DNA of 64,000 nt from NCBI RefSeq assembly GCF_004341445.1, contig NZ_SLXV01000012.1, positions 1 to 64,000 of the forward strand. The letters are read 5' to 3'. Numbering within the stretch: position 1 is the first letter of the stretch; each line of letters begins with the position of its first letter. The position numbers were made by a program, and so were the translations under genes. Below the pieces are notes generated by a model, which saw nothing but the letters and a program-made list of their open reading frames with translations, had not been told where the DNA came from and ran no database searches. This DNA comes from Baia soyae. GTDB lineage: Bacteria; Bacillota; Bacilli; Thermoactinomycetales; Thermoactinomycetaceae. Positions 20,480 to 29,279 of the stretch are shown here, piece by piece.

Positions 20480-21409
20480 TTGAAACTTACGATTCCGCTA
20501 TCCAAGGATTATTCCTTTGAAAAGACAATCGAACGAGTAAAAGAGTTTGAGAAAGCAACTGAATACGAGATAGACGCGAAGTTATGGCGAGCGATTCGGC
20601 TTTCTTCCCGAGCGATTGTAGTAGGAGTATGTAGGGATCAAGCAGGACAACTGGAAATCGAATCCCATGATGACTTGAGTCAATCAGAGCAAGCGGAACT
20701 GAAGGAGATTATGACTCATCGTTGGTCCTCGCAAGTTGATTTAACCCCCTTTTATGAACAAGTGACCCAACATCCTATCTTATCTTCGGTCCTATCCGAT
20801 CGTATGGGATTTCATATTGTCCGCGAACCTGATTTATATGAATGTTTGATTCGTACGATTATCTCCCAACAGCTCAACCTATCCTTTGCTGGAACGCTGA
20901 TCAATCGATTTATCGAAGAATTTGGCGAGAAAATTCCTCATCTGGATAGGTGGTTCTCTTCTTTTCCTACAGCCAGGCGAGTAGCCGATCTACACTACGA
21001 AGATCTTACCACGCTACAACTGACTCAACGAAAAGCGGAGTATATCATTGACTTATCTCGGGCGATTATAGAAGGGAAGCTGGACTTATCTAGTCTTCAG
21101 CAAGAAACAGATGAAGAGATCATGAAACGTTTAATATCCTTTCGTGGGATTGGGAGATGGACTGCCGAGTGTCTGCTCATGTTTGGATACGGCAGGTCGA
21201 ATGTGTTGCCAGCGGCTGATATTGGCTTGCGTAATGCCCTCCAGCTCCTCTATGGATCCGATACGAGGCCCAGTGAAGCTGAAGTTCGGGAATTAGCGAA
21301 AGACTGGAGTCCATACGCCAGCTATGTTACTTTTTATTTATGGGACTATCTCACCCAACAAAAAAAGACAAATAAGACTACGAAAAAGGTTATAATGAAC
21401 GATAGATAA
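20480..21409 (+). CDS. DNA-3-methyladenine glycosylase, AlkA/HhH-GPD family
   Basis: 309 residues from TTG at 20480, behind GAAGGTG. The HhH-GPD base-excision domain is clear: RTIISQQLNLSFA near residue 130, the helix-hairpin-helix FRGIGRWTAECLLMFGYG near 222-240, and LPAADIGLRNAL with the catalytic Asp near 247. No Cys4 iron-sulfur loop is present, which separates it from MutY and Nth. It removes alkylated bases in the cytoplasm. A 49-residue gene follows after 16 bases. Confidence 0.9.
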   Translation: MKLTIPLSKDYSFEKTIERVKEFEKATEYEIDAKLWRAIRLSSRAIVVGVCRDQAGQLEIESHDDLSQSEQAELKEIMTHRWSSQVDLTPFYEQVTQHPILSSVLSDRMGFHIVREPDLYECLIRTIISQQLNLSFAGTLINRFIEEFGEKIPHLDRWFSSFPTARRVADLHYEDLTTLQLTQRKAEYIIDLSRAIIEGKLDLSSLQQETDEEIMKRLISFRGIGRWTAECLLMFGYGRSNVLPAADIGLRNALQLLYGSDTRPSEAEVRELAKDWSPYASYVTFYLWDYLTQQKKTNKTTKKVIMNDR

Positions 21410-21425
21410 TAAAGGGGGCTATAAA

Positions 21426-21575
21426 GTGGCTAAAAAGCGTAAAAAAGAACTTCGTGTAGCAACTGTTGATGAAGTTGGCGTTTTGACCCGGGATATCAAA
21501 GGAATGAGTCTCTGGTTAGCCTTCGTAGTGGTTGTGGGAGTCACATTGGGGATTCTGTCTAAAAGTATTCTGTAA
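21426..21575 (+). CDS. 49-residue single-pass membrane protein
   Basis: Starts with GTG at 21426 behind AAAGGGGG, and encodes a basic N-terminus (MAKKRKKELRVATVDEVG) followed by one hydrophobic helix near residues 28-43 ending at SKSIL. The good ribosome-binding site and the tight position after the glycosylase gene suggest it is real and co-transcribed. No family is recognised. A terminator follows. Confidence 0.6.
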   Translation: MAKKRKKELRVATVDEVGVLTRDIKGMSLWLAFVVVVGVTLGILSKSIL

Positions 21576-21591
21576 ATAATGGATTGAGATA

Positions 21592-21640
21592 AAAAATCGC
21601 CCTTGTAGGGAAGCTGAGGCTATCCTGCAGGGGCGATTTC
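21592..21640. terminator. bidirectional terminator between convergent genes
   Basis: AAATCGCCC with an extension pairs with GGGGCGATTT (arms about 21595-21610 and 21624-21638), with A and T runs on either side. It separates the rightward 49-residue gene from the leftward mscS. Confidence 0.82.
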
Positions 21641-21645
21641 GCTAT

Positions 21646-22563
21646 CTATTCCTTTTTTACGCCCACTTTTTGAGGGTCGGTTGCTACGACTACACTGCGC
21701 GGGGTAGCAATGGTGATTCCGCGTCTATGTAAGCTTAAAACAGCCTCTTTTCGCATAGCTCGCTCGACGATGAAGTATTCTTCTGGGGTTGCGATGGTGG
21801 TAATGGTAAATTGGACTCCATTTACGTCCATGTTGGTAATTCCCACCACTTCAGGGTCAGAGATGATCTGGTCTTTATATTCTTCTTTGACGGTCATACA
21901 AGCTTCTTGTAGCGCCTCATCCACGACATCTAAATCGGACTCAGGTGGCACAGTAACTGGGACAATGGCACGCATTTTTTCTCGGTTATAGTTGGTCACT
22001 TGATTGATGGTTCCATTTGGCAGATAGTGTAGCCGTTGATTATATTCACGGATTTTCGTGACACGAAGTCCAACTTCCTCAACGGTACCATTGATCTGTC
22101 CGTTAATTTGAACGACATCTCCCACTTCTAATTGTCGTTCGAAGATCATAAAGAAGCCGGTTATAATGTCGCGAACTAAGTTTTGAGCCCCAAAACCGAT
22201 GGCAAGACCTAAAATTCCAGCTCCAGCCAATACGGGACCAAGATTTATGCCAATTTTAGCTAGTACAGTTAGGGCCGCAATAAAATAAATTACGTAATGG
22301 GAGATGGATTTAATTAATTTGACCAATGTTTTGGCAGTACGATTTTCCACTTTTCCTAGTGAAAAGGCTTGATCAATAATCTTGTCAAAAACCCGAACCA
22401 CTAACCATGCGAGAAACATAACGATGACAATATTAATGAACGGTAAGACGATACTATCCATCGGATTCGATGTGACTCGATCGAAAAAGGATTCAAACCC
22501 ATCTAAGATATCTCCAGTGGATGCGGCAGTCGTCGCGTCTTTCGGTGTTGTTGGGGGAAACAT
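21646..22563 (-). CDS. small-conductance mechanosensitive channel, MscS family
   Basis: 305 residues, similar in length to B. subtilis YkuT. N-terminal transmembrane segments lie at about 35-60, 85-105 and 108-130. The pore helix and start of the MscS beta domain are seen as LAGAGILGLAIGFGAQNLVRD near 115, then FMIFERQLEVGDVVQING and the C-terminal cytoplasmic domain. It releases solutes during hypo-osmotic shock. GAGGTG precedes the ATG. It lies 23 bases after yfhP, so the two probably form one leftward transcript. Confidence 0.92.
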   Translation of the reverse strand: MFPPTTPKDATTAASTGDILDGFESFFDRVTSNPMDSIVLPFINIVIVMFLAWLVVRVFDKIIDQAFSLGKVENRTAKTLVKLIKSISHYVIYFIAALTVLAKIGINLGPVLAGAGILGLAIGFGAQNLVRDIITGFFMIFERQLEVGDVVQINGQINGTVEEVGLRVTKIREYNQRLHYLPNGTINQVTNYNREKMRAIVPVTVPPESDLDVVDEALQEACMTVKEEYKDQIISDPEVVGITNMDVNGVQFTITTIATPEEYFIVERAMRKEAVLSLHRRGITIATPRSVVVATDPQKVGVKKE

Positions 22564-22585
22564 CGTATCACCTCAATAAAATATT

Positions 22586-23575
22586 TTACTTATTTGTAGT
22601 AGACATCATCTCATAAATTTTCTTTTCTAACTGTCCTTCGCTGATCCAGCCTACAAATGAATGAAGGATATTATAGCGATTATCCAAGATGGCTACTGCC
22701 ACAAACGGAAAGTGCTTCTTATGATGATAGCGGACGTCGAGCCACCGTACTTCATAGCCAAATGGGTGCTGGATTACTTGTGGATAGCCATAATGGGTAA
22801 AGGATAAAAACGCATCGATTGCTTCTGCTTGTTTCGAGTGATGGGTAGCTGGATGATGGTTAAATTCAGTTGTAAGCTGTCCAGTCCAGAGCAATTTACC
22901 ACTTCGGATTTCGCCCATTCGTACTTCTGTCTGCGTCTCGTATACGCAATTCCACTGGCCCCAGCGGGCAGTCGGGATGACGGTATAGGAGCCTGGTGCG
23001 TTTACTTGTTTTTTTACCCATCTAAGCCAACGATGATGTACACAGGTTCGCCATATTAAATATAGGCCGATGACGATATAAATAGAAGAAAAGATGAAAC
23101 CCGCATAAGAAGGAAAAAACCACCATATGACAAATCCTACGATATGCAATATAAACAAGAAGGGATCAAAAATATTGATGATGTCCCATGCCACCCATTT
23201 ATTCGAAAAAGGCCTGAGCGCTTGTGTCCCATACGAATTAAATAAATCAATAAAAACATGTACAAGGACCGCTATAAAACACCATAGCCATACATGAGCT
23301 GTATTCGATGCTGGAAATACAAAATGGAGAACGAGGGTTAAAAGAGTGGGCCAAATCAACCACATGGGTAGAGAATGGGTCCAACCTCTGTGATTTCGAA
23401 TATAGGCAGGATTGCCCTTTAGACGATACAATGTATCTATGTCAGGTGTTTGTGAGCCAACTACTGTACCTAATAGTACAGCATGAGCTGTGGCTAGATC
23501 GCTTGCTACTACCGGATCTAGTTGTGCTAATCCAAAAAGACCTAATCCCATGACAAGATGGGTGCCTGTATCCAT
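22586..23575 (-). CDS. yfhP: YfhP-like membrane-bound metal-dependent hydrolase (DUF457)
   Basis: 329 residues. The start MDTGTHLVMGLGLFGLAQLD and the segments SQTPDIDTLYRLKG and HRGWTHSLPMW carry the His/Asp pattern of the YdjM/YfhP integral membrane hydrolase family. Four or more hydrophobic segments lie in the first 175 residues, followed by a soluble C-terminal part. AAGGAGG precedes the ATG. The neighbourhood yfhP then mutY is also found in B. subtilis, which supports the name. The substrate is unknown. Confidence 0.88.
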   Translation of the reverse strand: MDTGTHLVMGLGLFGLAQLDPVVASDLATAHAVLLGTVVGSQTPDIDTLYRLKGNPAYIRNHRGWTHSLPMWLIWPTLLTLVLHFVFPASNTAHVWLWCFIAVLVHVFIDLFNSYGTQALRPFSNKWVAWDIINIFDPFLFILHIVGFVIWWFFPSYAGFIFSSIYIVIGLYLIWRTCVHHRWLRWVKKQVNAPGSYTVIPTARWGQWNCVYETQTEVRMGEIRSGKLLWTGQLTTEFNHHPATHHSKQAEAIDAFLSFTHYGYPQVIQHPFGYEVRWLDVRYHHKKHFPFVAVAILDNRYNILHSFVGWISEGQLEKKIYEMMSTTNK

Positions 23576-23627
23576 AGTGTCCTCCTTTTCATAAAAAGGT
23601 ATTTGAAAGCAGAAAGGAATGGTAGCA

Positions 23628-23945
23628 GTGAGTCAATTACTAACAGTGTTTGTTGAATATAGAGTTCAAGAAGATTCCATTTCTATGTTTCAAGATCAGT
23701 ACTTTGCCCAAATTCGAGAACAGATAAAGAATCAGATGGAACATGTCGTGCGTCATGAGTTCCTACTATCTGAAGCTCAAGTGGGACAAGTTGTGGAAGT
23801 GATTCAAGTGGATGACAAAGATGCGACTATCCAATTACAAGAGCTTCGTATTGGACCCACGCTATCGTGGTTCCATTCATTAGATTCTCATATTGTAGGC
23901 GGTAGGTCAAAAATAAAATTATGGACATTTCGTCAATGTGATTGA
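23628..23945 (+). CDS. 105-residue protein of unknown function beside mutY
   Basis: Not recognised. GTG at 23628 is preferred because AAAGGA lies 9 bases upstream; an ATG at 23619 overlaps that site. It is soluble and mixed alpha/beta in appearance, with alternating hydrophobics in LLTVFVEYRV and VGQVVEVIQV and a His/Trp-containing tail. It is divergent from yfhP with only about 50 bases between starts, and 81 bases before mutY. Function is unknown. Confidence 0.65.
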   Translation: MSQLLTVFVEYRVQEDSISMFQDQYFAQIREQIKNQMEHVVRHEFLLSEAQVGQVVEVIQVDDKDATIQLQELRIGPTLSWFHSLDSHIVGGRSKIKLWTFRQCD

Positions 23946-24026
23946 AATTATAACGATTTGATTACATTATTATACTATTGATGAAAAAAAGTCTGTTTCT
24001 TATATAATTAGTTGTAGGAGGCAAGT

Positions 24027-25112
24027 ATGCAATTAATCATGAATACAATGGAGAGACCAGAGTCTACTATTGTTTCAACGATTCAAACCGAGCTTTTACA
24101 TTGGTATGCTCGATACCAGCGAGATCTACCATGGCGAAAAGACCAAGATCCATATAAGGTTTGGGTTTCAGAAATTATGCTTCAGCAAACTCGGGTGAAT
24201 ACCGTTATCCCTTATTTTAACCGCTTTATTGAGCGTTTTCCTACTATTATAGACTTAGCGAATGCAAGTGACGATGATGTAGTGAAGATGTGGGAAGGAT
24301 TGGGCTACTATTCCCGTGTGCGGAACCTCCATTCTGCGGTGAAAGAGGTAGCAGACAAGTATGGTGGTAAAGTACCCGATCAAATAGAAGAGATTTCTCG
24401 TTTAAAAGGAATTGGTCCTTATACAGCGGGTGCTATTTTAAGTATTGCCTATCAAAGAAAGGTACCAGCAGTAGATGGCAATGTGATGCGGGTATATTCA
24501 CGGATTTTTGCTTTATATGATGATATTGCGATACCAGCCACTCGCAAGAAAATGGAAGCGATTGGGGATGTTTTGATCCCAGAACATGCACCAGGTGACT
24601 TTAATCAAGCGCTTATGGAACTAGGAGCTACGATCTGTACGCCTACGTCACCACAGTGCCTGTTTTGCCCAGTATCTTCTGTTTGCGAGGCAAATGAACA
24701 AGAGTTGCAAGATGAATTGCCACAGAAAAAAAAGGCGAAGGCACCTACCCCTGTTTCGGTCCGATTTGCTTGGATTGAATCGGGTCATTCTGTTTTTCTT
24801 GTAAAACGTCCAGACAAAGGATTACTAGCAGGTATGTGGTCGCTTCCCACTTTTGATCAGGAAGATCCATCAGCTGAGTTAGATCAATATCTCCTTACTC
24901 GTAGATGGACTGTGCAAAGCAGAGAAGTGGAAGCTAAGATAGATCATGTGTTTAGCCACCGTCATTGGTTCATCGAGATTGAGCGGATCAAGTTAGATCA
25001 GGTTCCCATTGAATGTGGTGAGAACGAAGAATGGCTAGATATCAATAGTATCTACCAAAAAGCGTTTCCAAATGTTTATCGAAAAGCCATTTCAGTTATG
25101 AAAAAACAATAA
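24027..25112 (+). CDS. mutY: A/G-specific adenine glycosylase MutY
   Basis: 361 residues. Removes adenine mispaired with 8-oxoguanine. Catalytic Glu49 is in VSEIMLQQTRV, the helix-hairpin-helix is LKGIGPYTAGAILS near 130, and catalytic Asp is in VPAVDGNVMRV near 150. The [4Fe-4S] loop CTPTSPQCLFCPVSSVC has exact C-X6-C-X2-C-X5-C spacing. A NUDIX-like C-terminal domain that recognises oxoG follows from about residue 240. Starts at 24027 and 24039 are both possible; GGAGG lies upstream of the first. Confidence 0.97.
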   Translation: MQLIMNTMERPESTIVSTIQTELLHWYARYQRDLPWRKDQDPYKVWVSEIMLQQTRVNTVIPYFNRFIERFPTIIDLANASDDDVVKMWEGLGYYSRVRNLHSAVKEVADKYGGKVPDQIEEISRLKGIGPYTAGAILSIAYQRKVPAVDGNVMRVYSRIFALYDDIAIPATRKKMEAIGDVLIPEHAPGDFNQALMELGATICTPTSPQCLFCPVSSVCEANEQELQDELPQKKKAKAPTPVSVRFAWIESGHSVFLVKRPDKGLLAGMWSLPTFDQEDPSAELDQYLLTRRWTVQSREVEAKIDHVFSHRHWFIEIERIKLDQVPIECGENEEWLDINSIYQKAFPNVYRKAISVMKKQ

Positions 25113-25203
25113 AAAACGCGATCATTTTGTATTTTTATACAGGTGATAAATAAGTGACTTTATTATATTTTTAGATAAAATGTTGTGTAAGGGGAGAGCC
25201 TGA

Positions 25204-26700
25204 GTGCAGGAAAAAGATAAAGAGAAAAAAGAGCCAGATAGCCTTGATCAAGAGGATATAGGGGATTCTGCGGAGGCGACTCAAAATGAATCCGACTTTC
25301 TGGTGTTAGAGGAAAATAGTGAGGTTCTTCTATCAGATACTTCTAAGTGGAATTTTACGGAGTTAGAGAAAGTACTTGAAGAACAAGAGGGGCTTTCTCG
25401 TGATGAAACCGAAGCTGATGCTGAGGGTGAAGAAGAGATGTCTGCTATCTTAGAAGAAGAGAACCAGGAGATAGAGCTACAAGATACCGAGATAGCAAAG
25501 CATGATGCTAGGGAGTCAGCTTCTGAGTCGGAAGAATCCAAGGAGTCCGAGACAGATGAAAATTCCTTTTTACAAAATCTACATCAAAGTACTCATTTGA
25601 TGAATGGAGAAGAGCTGGTTGGATCGAAAAAAGAAGAAGATCAACCTACTAAAGCCCCTGATCCCGAAAAGAAGAAGGCTAAAGAAACGAAAAAGTGGTT
25701 TGTCAGTGCCTTAGCGTTTCTATTTGTAGTGGGGGCTGTTTATCTCTGGGTTACGCAAGATGCAAGTAATAATCCTCGTGCCAGTGAAGAGAAGGTAAAG
25801 GCACCCCCTCAGAAAATAACCCTAACAGCAAAAGGGAAAAATTTTGAACTCGACTTGCGAACCGTTGGCTACGATGGAGAAGATGCGACTAAAATTGATC
25901 AGAAGAAGCTCACAGCATGGCTAGATGATGTGAAAAAGCAAGTAGATGTCCCAATGAAAAATGCCTCTCAGAAAAAAGTAGGGGATCCCATTACACCAGA
26001 GCAAGCGGGTTCTGTGGTTGATGTAGAAACAGTTCAAGAGTGGCTTACCGATATCAAATCTTTAGTGAATCAAACGAAAGAGCTTCCATTCATTGCAGTT
26101 GAGCCACAAGTTACCACTGATGATATTAAAAAAGCGGATGATAGAGTAGTTGGAACCTATAAGACTACCTTTGACCCTGGGAATGAAAATCGAACGATTA
26201 ATATCAAGAAAGCGTCCGACACCATTAATGGGATCGTATTACTTCCGGGAGAAGAGTTTTCTTTTAATAAAGTAGTGGGTGAACGTACAGCGGCGCGTGG
26301 CTATAAAAAAGCAGGCGTCATTGTCAAAGGAGAGATCTCGGAAGATATTGGCGGGGGAATCTGTCAGGTTTCCAGTACATTGTTTAACAGTGTAGATAAG
26401 GCAAATGTGAAGATTACTCGTCGCATTTCGCATAGTAAAGAAGTTCCATATGTACCACCAGGTAGGGATGCAACTGTCTCATGGGGTGGGCCTGATTTCC
26501 GCTTTAAAAATAATTACAACAAGCCGATGGTGATTCGAATTACCATCAACGGTGGAACGATTCAAATCAATACGTATACAGCTCCTGGAGCCGTAAGAGG
26601 AAAGAATCAACCATTACCTCCGGAAAAGTTTAGTAAAAGTACAGATAGTGGAGCAAAGTCGGATGAAGATAGTCCAGAAAAAGAAACCAAAACTCCATAG
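25204..26700 (+). CDS. VanW-family membrane protein with acidic cytoplasmic extension
   Basis: 498 residues from GTG behind GGGGAG. Residues 1-160 are very acidic and low in complexity, with many Glu, Asp and Ser. One transmembrane helix (about 164-184, WFVSALAFLFVVGAVYLWV) follows. The outside part contains the VanW domain at about 315-460: GIVLLPGEEFSFNKVVG, EDIGGGICQVSSTLFN and VSWGGPDFRFKNN. VanW proteins occur in vancomycin-resistance and spore or wall contexts, but their biochemistry is unknown. It is a lone gene with its own terminator. Confidence 0.9.
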   Translation: MQEKDKEKKEPDSLDQEDIGDSAEATQNESDFLVLEENSEVLLSDTSKWNFTELEKVLEEQEGLSRDETEADAEGEEEMSAILEEENQEIELQDTEIAKHDARESASESEESKESETDENSFLQNLHQSTHLMNGEELVGSKKEEDQPTKAPDPEKKKAKETKKWFVSALAFLFVVGAVYLWVTQDASNNPRASEEKVKAPPQKITLTAKGKNFELDLRTVGYDGEDATKIDQKKLTAWLDDVKKQVDVPMKNASQKKVGDPITPEQAGSVVDVETVQEWLTDIKSLVNQTKELPFIAVEPQVTTDDIKKADDRVVGTYKTTFDPGNENRTINIKKASDTINGIVLLPGEEFSFNKVVGERTAARGYKKAGVIVKGEISEDIGGGICQVSSTLFNSVDKANVKITRRISHSKEVPYVPPGRDATVSWGGPDFRFKNNYNKPMVIRITINGGTIQINTYTAPGAVRGKNQPLPPEKFSKSTDSGAKSDEDSPEKETKTP

Positions 26701-26733
26701 TTGAACATAAGATAAGGTACTTGAATCATATTG

Positions 26734-26775
26734 GGATGTGTCTGGGCTAAGGTGGTGCCCACACACATCCTTTTT
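26734..26775 (+). terminator. terminator of the vanW-family gene
   Basis: GGATGTGT (26734-26741) pairs with ACACATCC (26763-26770), with GGGC/GCCC inside. TTTTT follows. Confidence 0.85.
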
Positions 26776-26848
26776 CATTATGGGTATACATCTCTCTTCT
26801 AGAAGAAATGATGAAGAATACAATAGATAATCTAGGGAGAGAGACCAA

Positions 26849-27502
26849 ATGAAAATAAATGGATCAATTTGGATTTTTCGGATTTCAGGGATGCTTTCTG
26901 TGATGGGTGCTATTTCGATGTGGTTGCTTCTTCAACAAACAAAGAATGATTATGCTACGACCGCTCAGTTTATTGTAGAGAGAAGCTCATCTTTTTTCTT
27001 CTGGTATGTGAGTAGCGGAGTATTATTAGTAATCGGTTTATTAATTGCATGTACCTGGAATGTGAAACTAGTATCTCCTGAGAGGAAGTGGATGGGACAG
27101 ATTGCTTGGTTTGTTCATCTATCAGGAATTTGTCTTGTGATCTTATATTTGTTTGCTCAAGGGATCATTGTGCCACTTGCTCATGCTACAGGAGAAACTC
27201 AAGGGAATGTCGGCCTTTTTTATGCACTTAATGAATTGGAACAAAGTCTGGTTCATCTACTAACATATGTAATTCCGTCTGTTCTATCGATTGGCGGATT
27301 CCTATATTGTCTCGTGTTGTTTACTGATTCACGCTTTCAAGGTTCGATTCGTGTTCTACATTTTGTTTTATGGACGGGGGTTTTATTAAGTAGCTTGCTG
27401 TGTCATGTCGGAGTTCCGAATCTCTCAATCTGGATCTGGTCCATTCTCTTCCCCGTTGTGACTTGGTATACAGGGGGTCTAACGAAATATCAAAATGCTT
27501 AA
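26849..27502 (+). CDS. polytopic membrane protein of unknown function
   Basis: 217 residues with about six hydrophobic segments (roughly 9-28, 50-70, 82-105, 131-157, 167-185 and 190-205) and short charged loops. GGGAGAGAG precedes the ATG. No catalytic motif or family is recognised. It stands between the vanW-family gene and the subtilase, in the same direction as both but separated by terminators or gaps. Confidence 0.75.
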   Translation: MKINGSIWIFRISGMLSVMGAISMWLLLQQTKNDYATTAQFIVERSSSFFFWYVSSGVLLVIGLLIACTWNVKLVSPERKWMGQIAWFVHLSGICLVILYLFAQGIIVPLAHATGETQGNVGLFYALNELEQSLVHLLTYVIPSVLSIGGFLYCLVLFTDSRFQGSIRVLHFVLWTGVLLSSLLCHVGVPNLSIWIWSILFPVVTWYTGGLTKYQNA

Positions 27503-27580
27503 AGTCACTTCCTCCTTTTTGCAGGTAATCATTAGATGAAGATCTAATTAAATGCAGATAGGAAAGTGAGGAGACCTTAG

Positions 27581-28849
27581 ATGCGGTTGAGAAATAGAGA
27601 ATGGTATGAGAAATACGCGCATCGACTTGATCCTGATTTGCGTGTGCAACTAAGCCGTAAGAAGCAATTAGATAAGGAGTCTATATCGGTCTCTTATCCA
27701 GCGATCATACAGTTTGATAAAGAAGAATCGGTTGAACCATACGCGCTAGCAAATTGGTGCGTAGAGCGCGGTGGGAGTGTGCTAGGAGAAATCCCTTTGA
27801 TTGATTCAATCTATGGAGAGTTTTCAGCGGAACTCTTAGAAGAACTAGTAGTCCATCATCAGGTAGAGCACTTATATCTCGATCGACGTGTGTATGCTTC
27901 ACTGGACTTATCTGCGAAATCGACTGGAGTGAGGCAACTACATCTAGAGCGCAATTTAACGGGAGCGGGCACTACCATTGCTATTCTAGATACGGGATTG
28001 TATCCTCATCCAGATCTCATGAATCCGATTCCGCGGATTGTGGGATTTGTAGATTTGATTCAGGGAAAGACGGATTATTATGATGACCATGGTCACGGGA
28101 CTCATTGTGCAGGGAGTGCGGCCGGAAATGGGTTTAGCTCGCAGGGGATTTATGTGGGTGCAGCTCCAGAGGCCAAGGTAGTAGGAGTTAAGGTACTCGA
28201 CCAACATGGCGGAGGGAAGCTTTCGACCGTCGTTCGCGGCATTGAGTGGTGTGTAATGAATCAGAAGGAATATCAGTTAGACATCTTGTCTCTTTCACTA
28301 GGTGCTCCTGCTATTCAATCTTATCGAAATGATCCTTTAGCACAGGCTTCTCGAATTGCTTGGCATAACGGGATCATGGTTTGTACAGCGGCAGGGAATG
28401 ATGGTCCGAAGCCGGGGACGATCAGTAGTCCAGGGCATGATCCGCTCATACTGACAGTAGGTGCTGCCTATCATGAGGTAGCTACCTTTTCGAGTCGTGG
28501 ACCTACAAAGGATGGGTGGATGAAGCCGGATCTCTATGCACCAGGTGCCGATATCATTTCATTAAACGCTCCAGGCTCCGAATTAGAGTTACAATTTGCA
28601 GATAAATGCGTAGATGAACATTACTTACGACTGTCAGGCACTTCGATGGCAACCCCTTATGTGGCGGGAATATGTGCATTGCTCTTAGAGGAGAATCCGA
28701 ATCTCACCCCTAATGATCTAAAAGCGATCTTAACGAGTACGGCGAAGGAGATTTCAGGGGAGTTAGCTGGCAATGTATGTGCAGTAGCGGCAGTGGAGCT
28801 AGCGGAACATTATCGTCATTTTCAGCGGAATCAATTGCCATCTCCGTAA
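27581..28849 (+). CDS. intracellular subtilisin-like serine protease (AprX type)
   Basis: 422 residues, peptidase family S8. The triad is visible: Asp near 137 in IAILDTGLYPHPDL, His near 171 in DHGHGTHCAGSAAG and Ser near 354 in LSGTSMATPYVAG, with the oxyanion Asn in TAAGNDGP. No signal peptide is present. Residues 1-105 look like an inhibitor-like propeptide. The size and lack of export signal match AprX of B. subtilis, a cytoplasmic serine protease of unclear role. GAGGAG precedes the ATG. Confidence 0.92.
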   Translation: MRLRNREWYEKYAHRLDPDLRVQLSRKKQLDKESISVSYPAIIQFDKEESVEPYALANWCVERGGSVLGEIPLIDSIYGEFSAELLEELVVHHQVEHLYLDRRVYASLDLSAKSTGVRQLHLERNLTGAGTTIAILDTGLYPHPDLMNPIPRIVGFVDLIQGKTDYYDDHGHGTHCAGSAAGNGFSSQGIYVGAAPEAKVVGVKVLDQHGGGKLSTVVRGIEWCVMNQKEYQLDILSLSLGAPAIQSYRNDPLAQASRIAWHNGIMVCTAAGNDGPKPGTISSPGHDPLILTVGAAYHEVATFSSRGPTKDGWMKPDLYAPGADIISLNAPGSELELQFADKCVDEHYLRLSGTSMATPYVAGICALLLEENPNLTPNDLKAILTSTAKEISGELAGNVCAVAAVELAEHYRHFQRNQLPSP

Positions 28850-28929
28850 ATGTTGACTTTAGACCCCAGTTTACATAATATAGAAATACACTACAAACGA
28901 TAAAGAAAACGCTGTGACAAGGAATAGTA

Positions 28930-29217
28930 AAGCTATCTAACCTAGTATAGAGAGTAGAGTCCATCGGCTGAAAGATTCTATCTAGAACCTAGCTCGAACC
29001 CGCCCTTGTAGTGGCTGATGATAGACTGTTTTTGCTTTCTAGAAATCAGATCGGAGCTGACCGTTATCTCAGAGTTATGCAGTTGGGAACGAAATAAATT
29101 GTATGTTTATATGTTTCTCTGCATAAATAGAGATAAATTCACGGTTAGTGAGTTTAAATAAGGTGGTACCACGGAAGAAAGCCCTTTCGTCCTTAAGTGG
29201 ATGAACGGGTTTTTATT
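28930..29217 (+). ncRNA. T-box riboswitch, proline type, controlling proC
   Basis: The T-box proper is AAGGTGGTACCACGG at 29160-29174. Its UGGU bulge can pair with an ACCA tRNA 3' end. Upstream, stem I is visible: TAGAGTC (28954-28960) pairs with GATTCTA (28974-28980) around a CATCGGCTGAAA apical loop. The specifier reads GAA-CCT-A (CCT at 28988-28990), a proline codon. A conserved ACCGTTATCTC segment follows near 29060. The terminator pairs CCCTTTCGTCC with GGATGAACGGG (about 29182-29209). Uncharged tRNA-Pro should turn on proC. Confidence 0.9.
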
Positions 29218-29264
29218 TGTTTTTTATTTGCTTTTTATTTGTTTTTAATTTGCTTTTTTATTTA
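29210..29264 (+). repeat. five tandem copies of an 11-base T-rich unit
   Basis: Unit TTTTTATTTGY repeats five times without gaps, at 29210, 29221, 29232, 29243 and 29254, with one or two changes in the last two copies. The array begins at the T run of the T-box terminator and ends just before the proC ribosome-binding site, so it extends the terminator U-tract to about 55 bases. Confidence 0.85.
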
Positions 29265-29279
29265 TAAGGAGGAAAGAAA

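Noticed and set aside
29156-29264. The T-rich direct repeats considered as a CRISPR remnant
   Set aside because: The 11-base units are contiguous, without spacers, and no cas genes are present.
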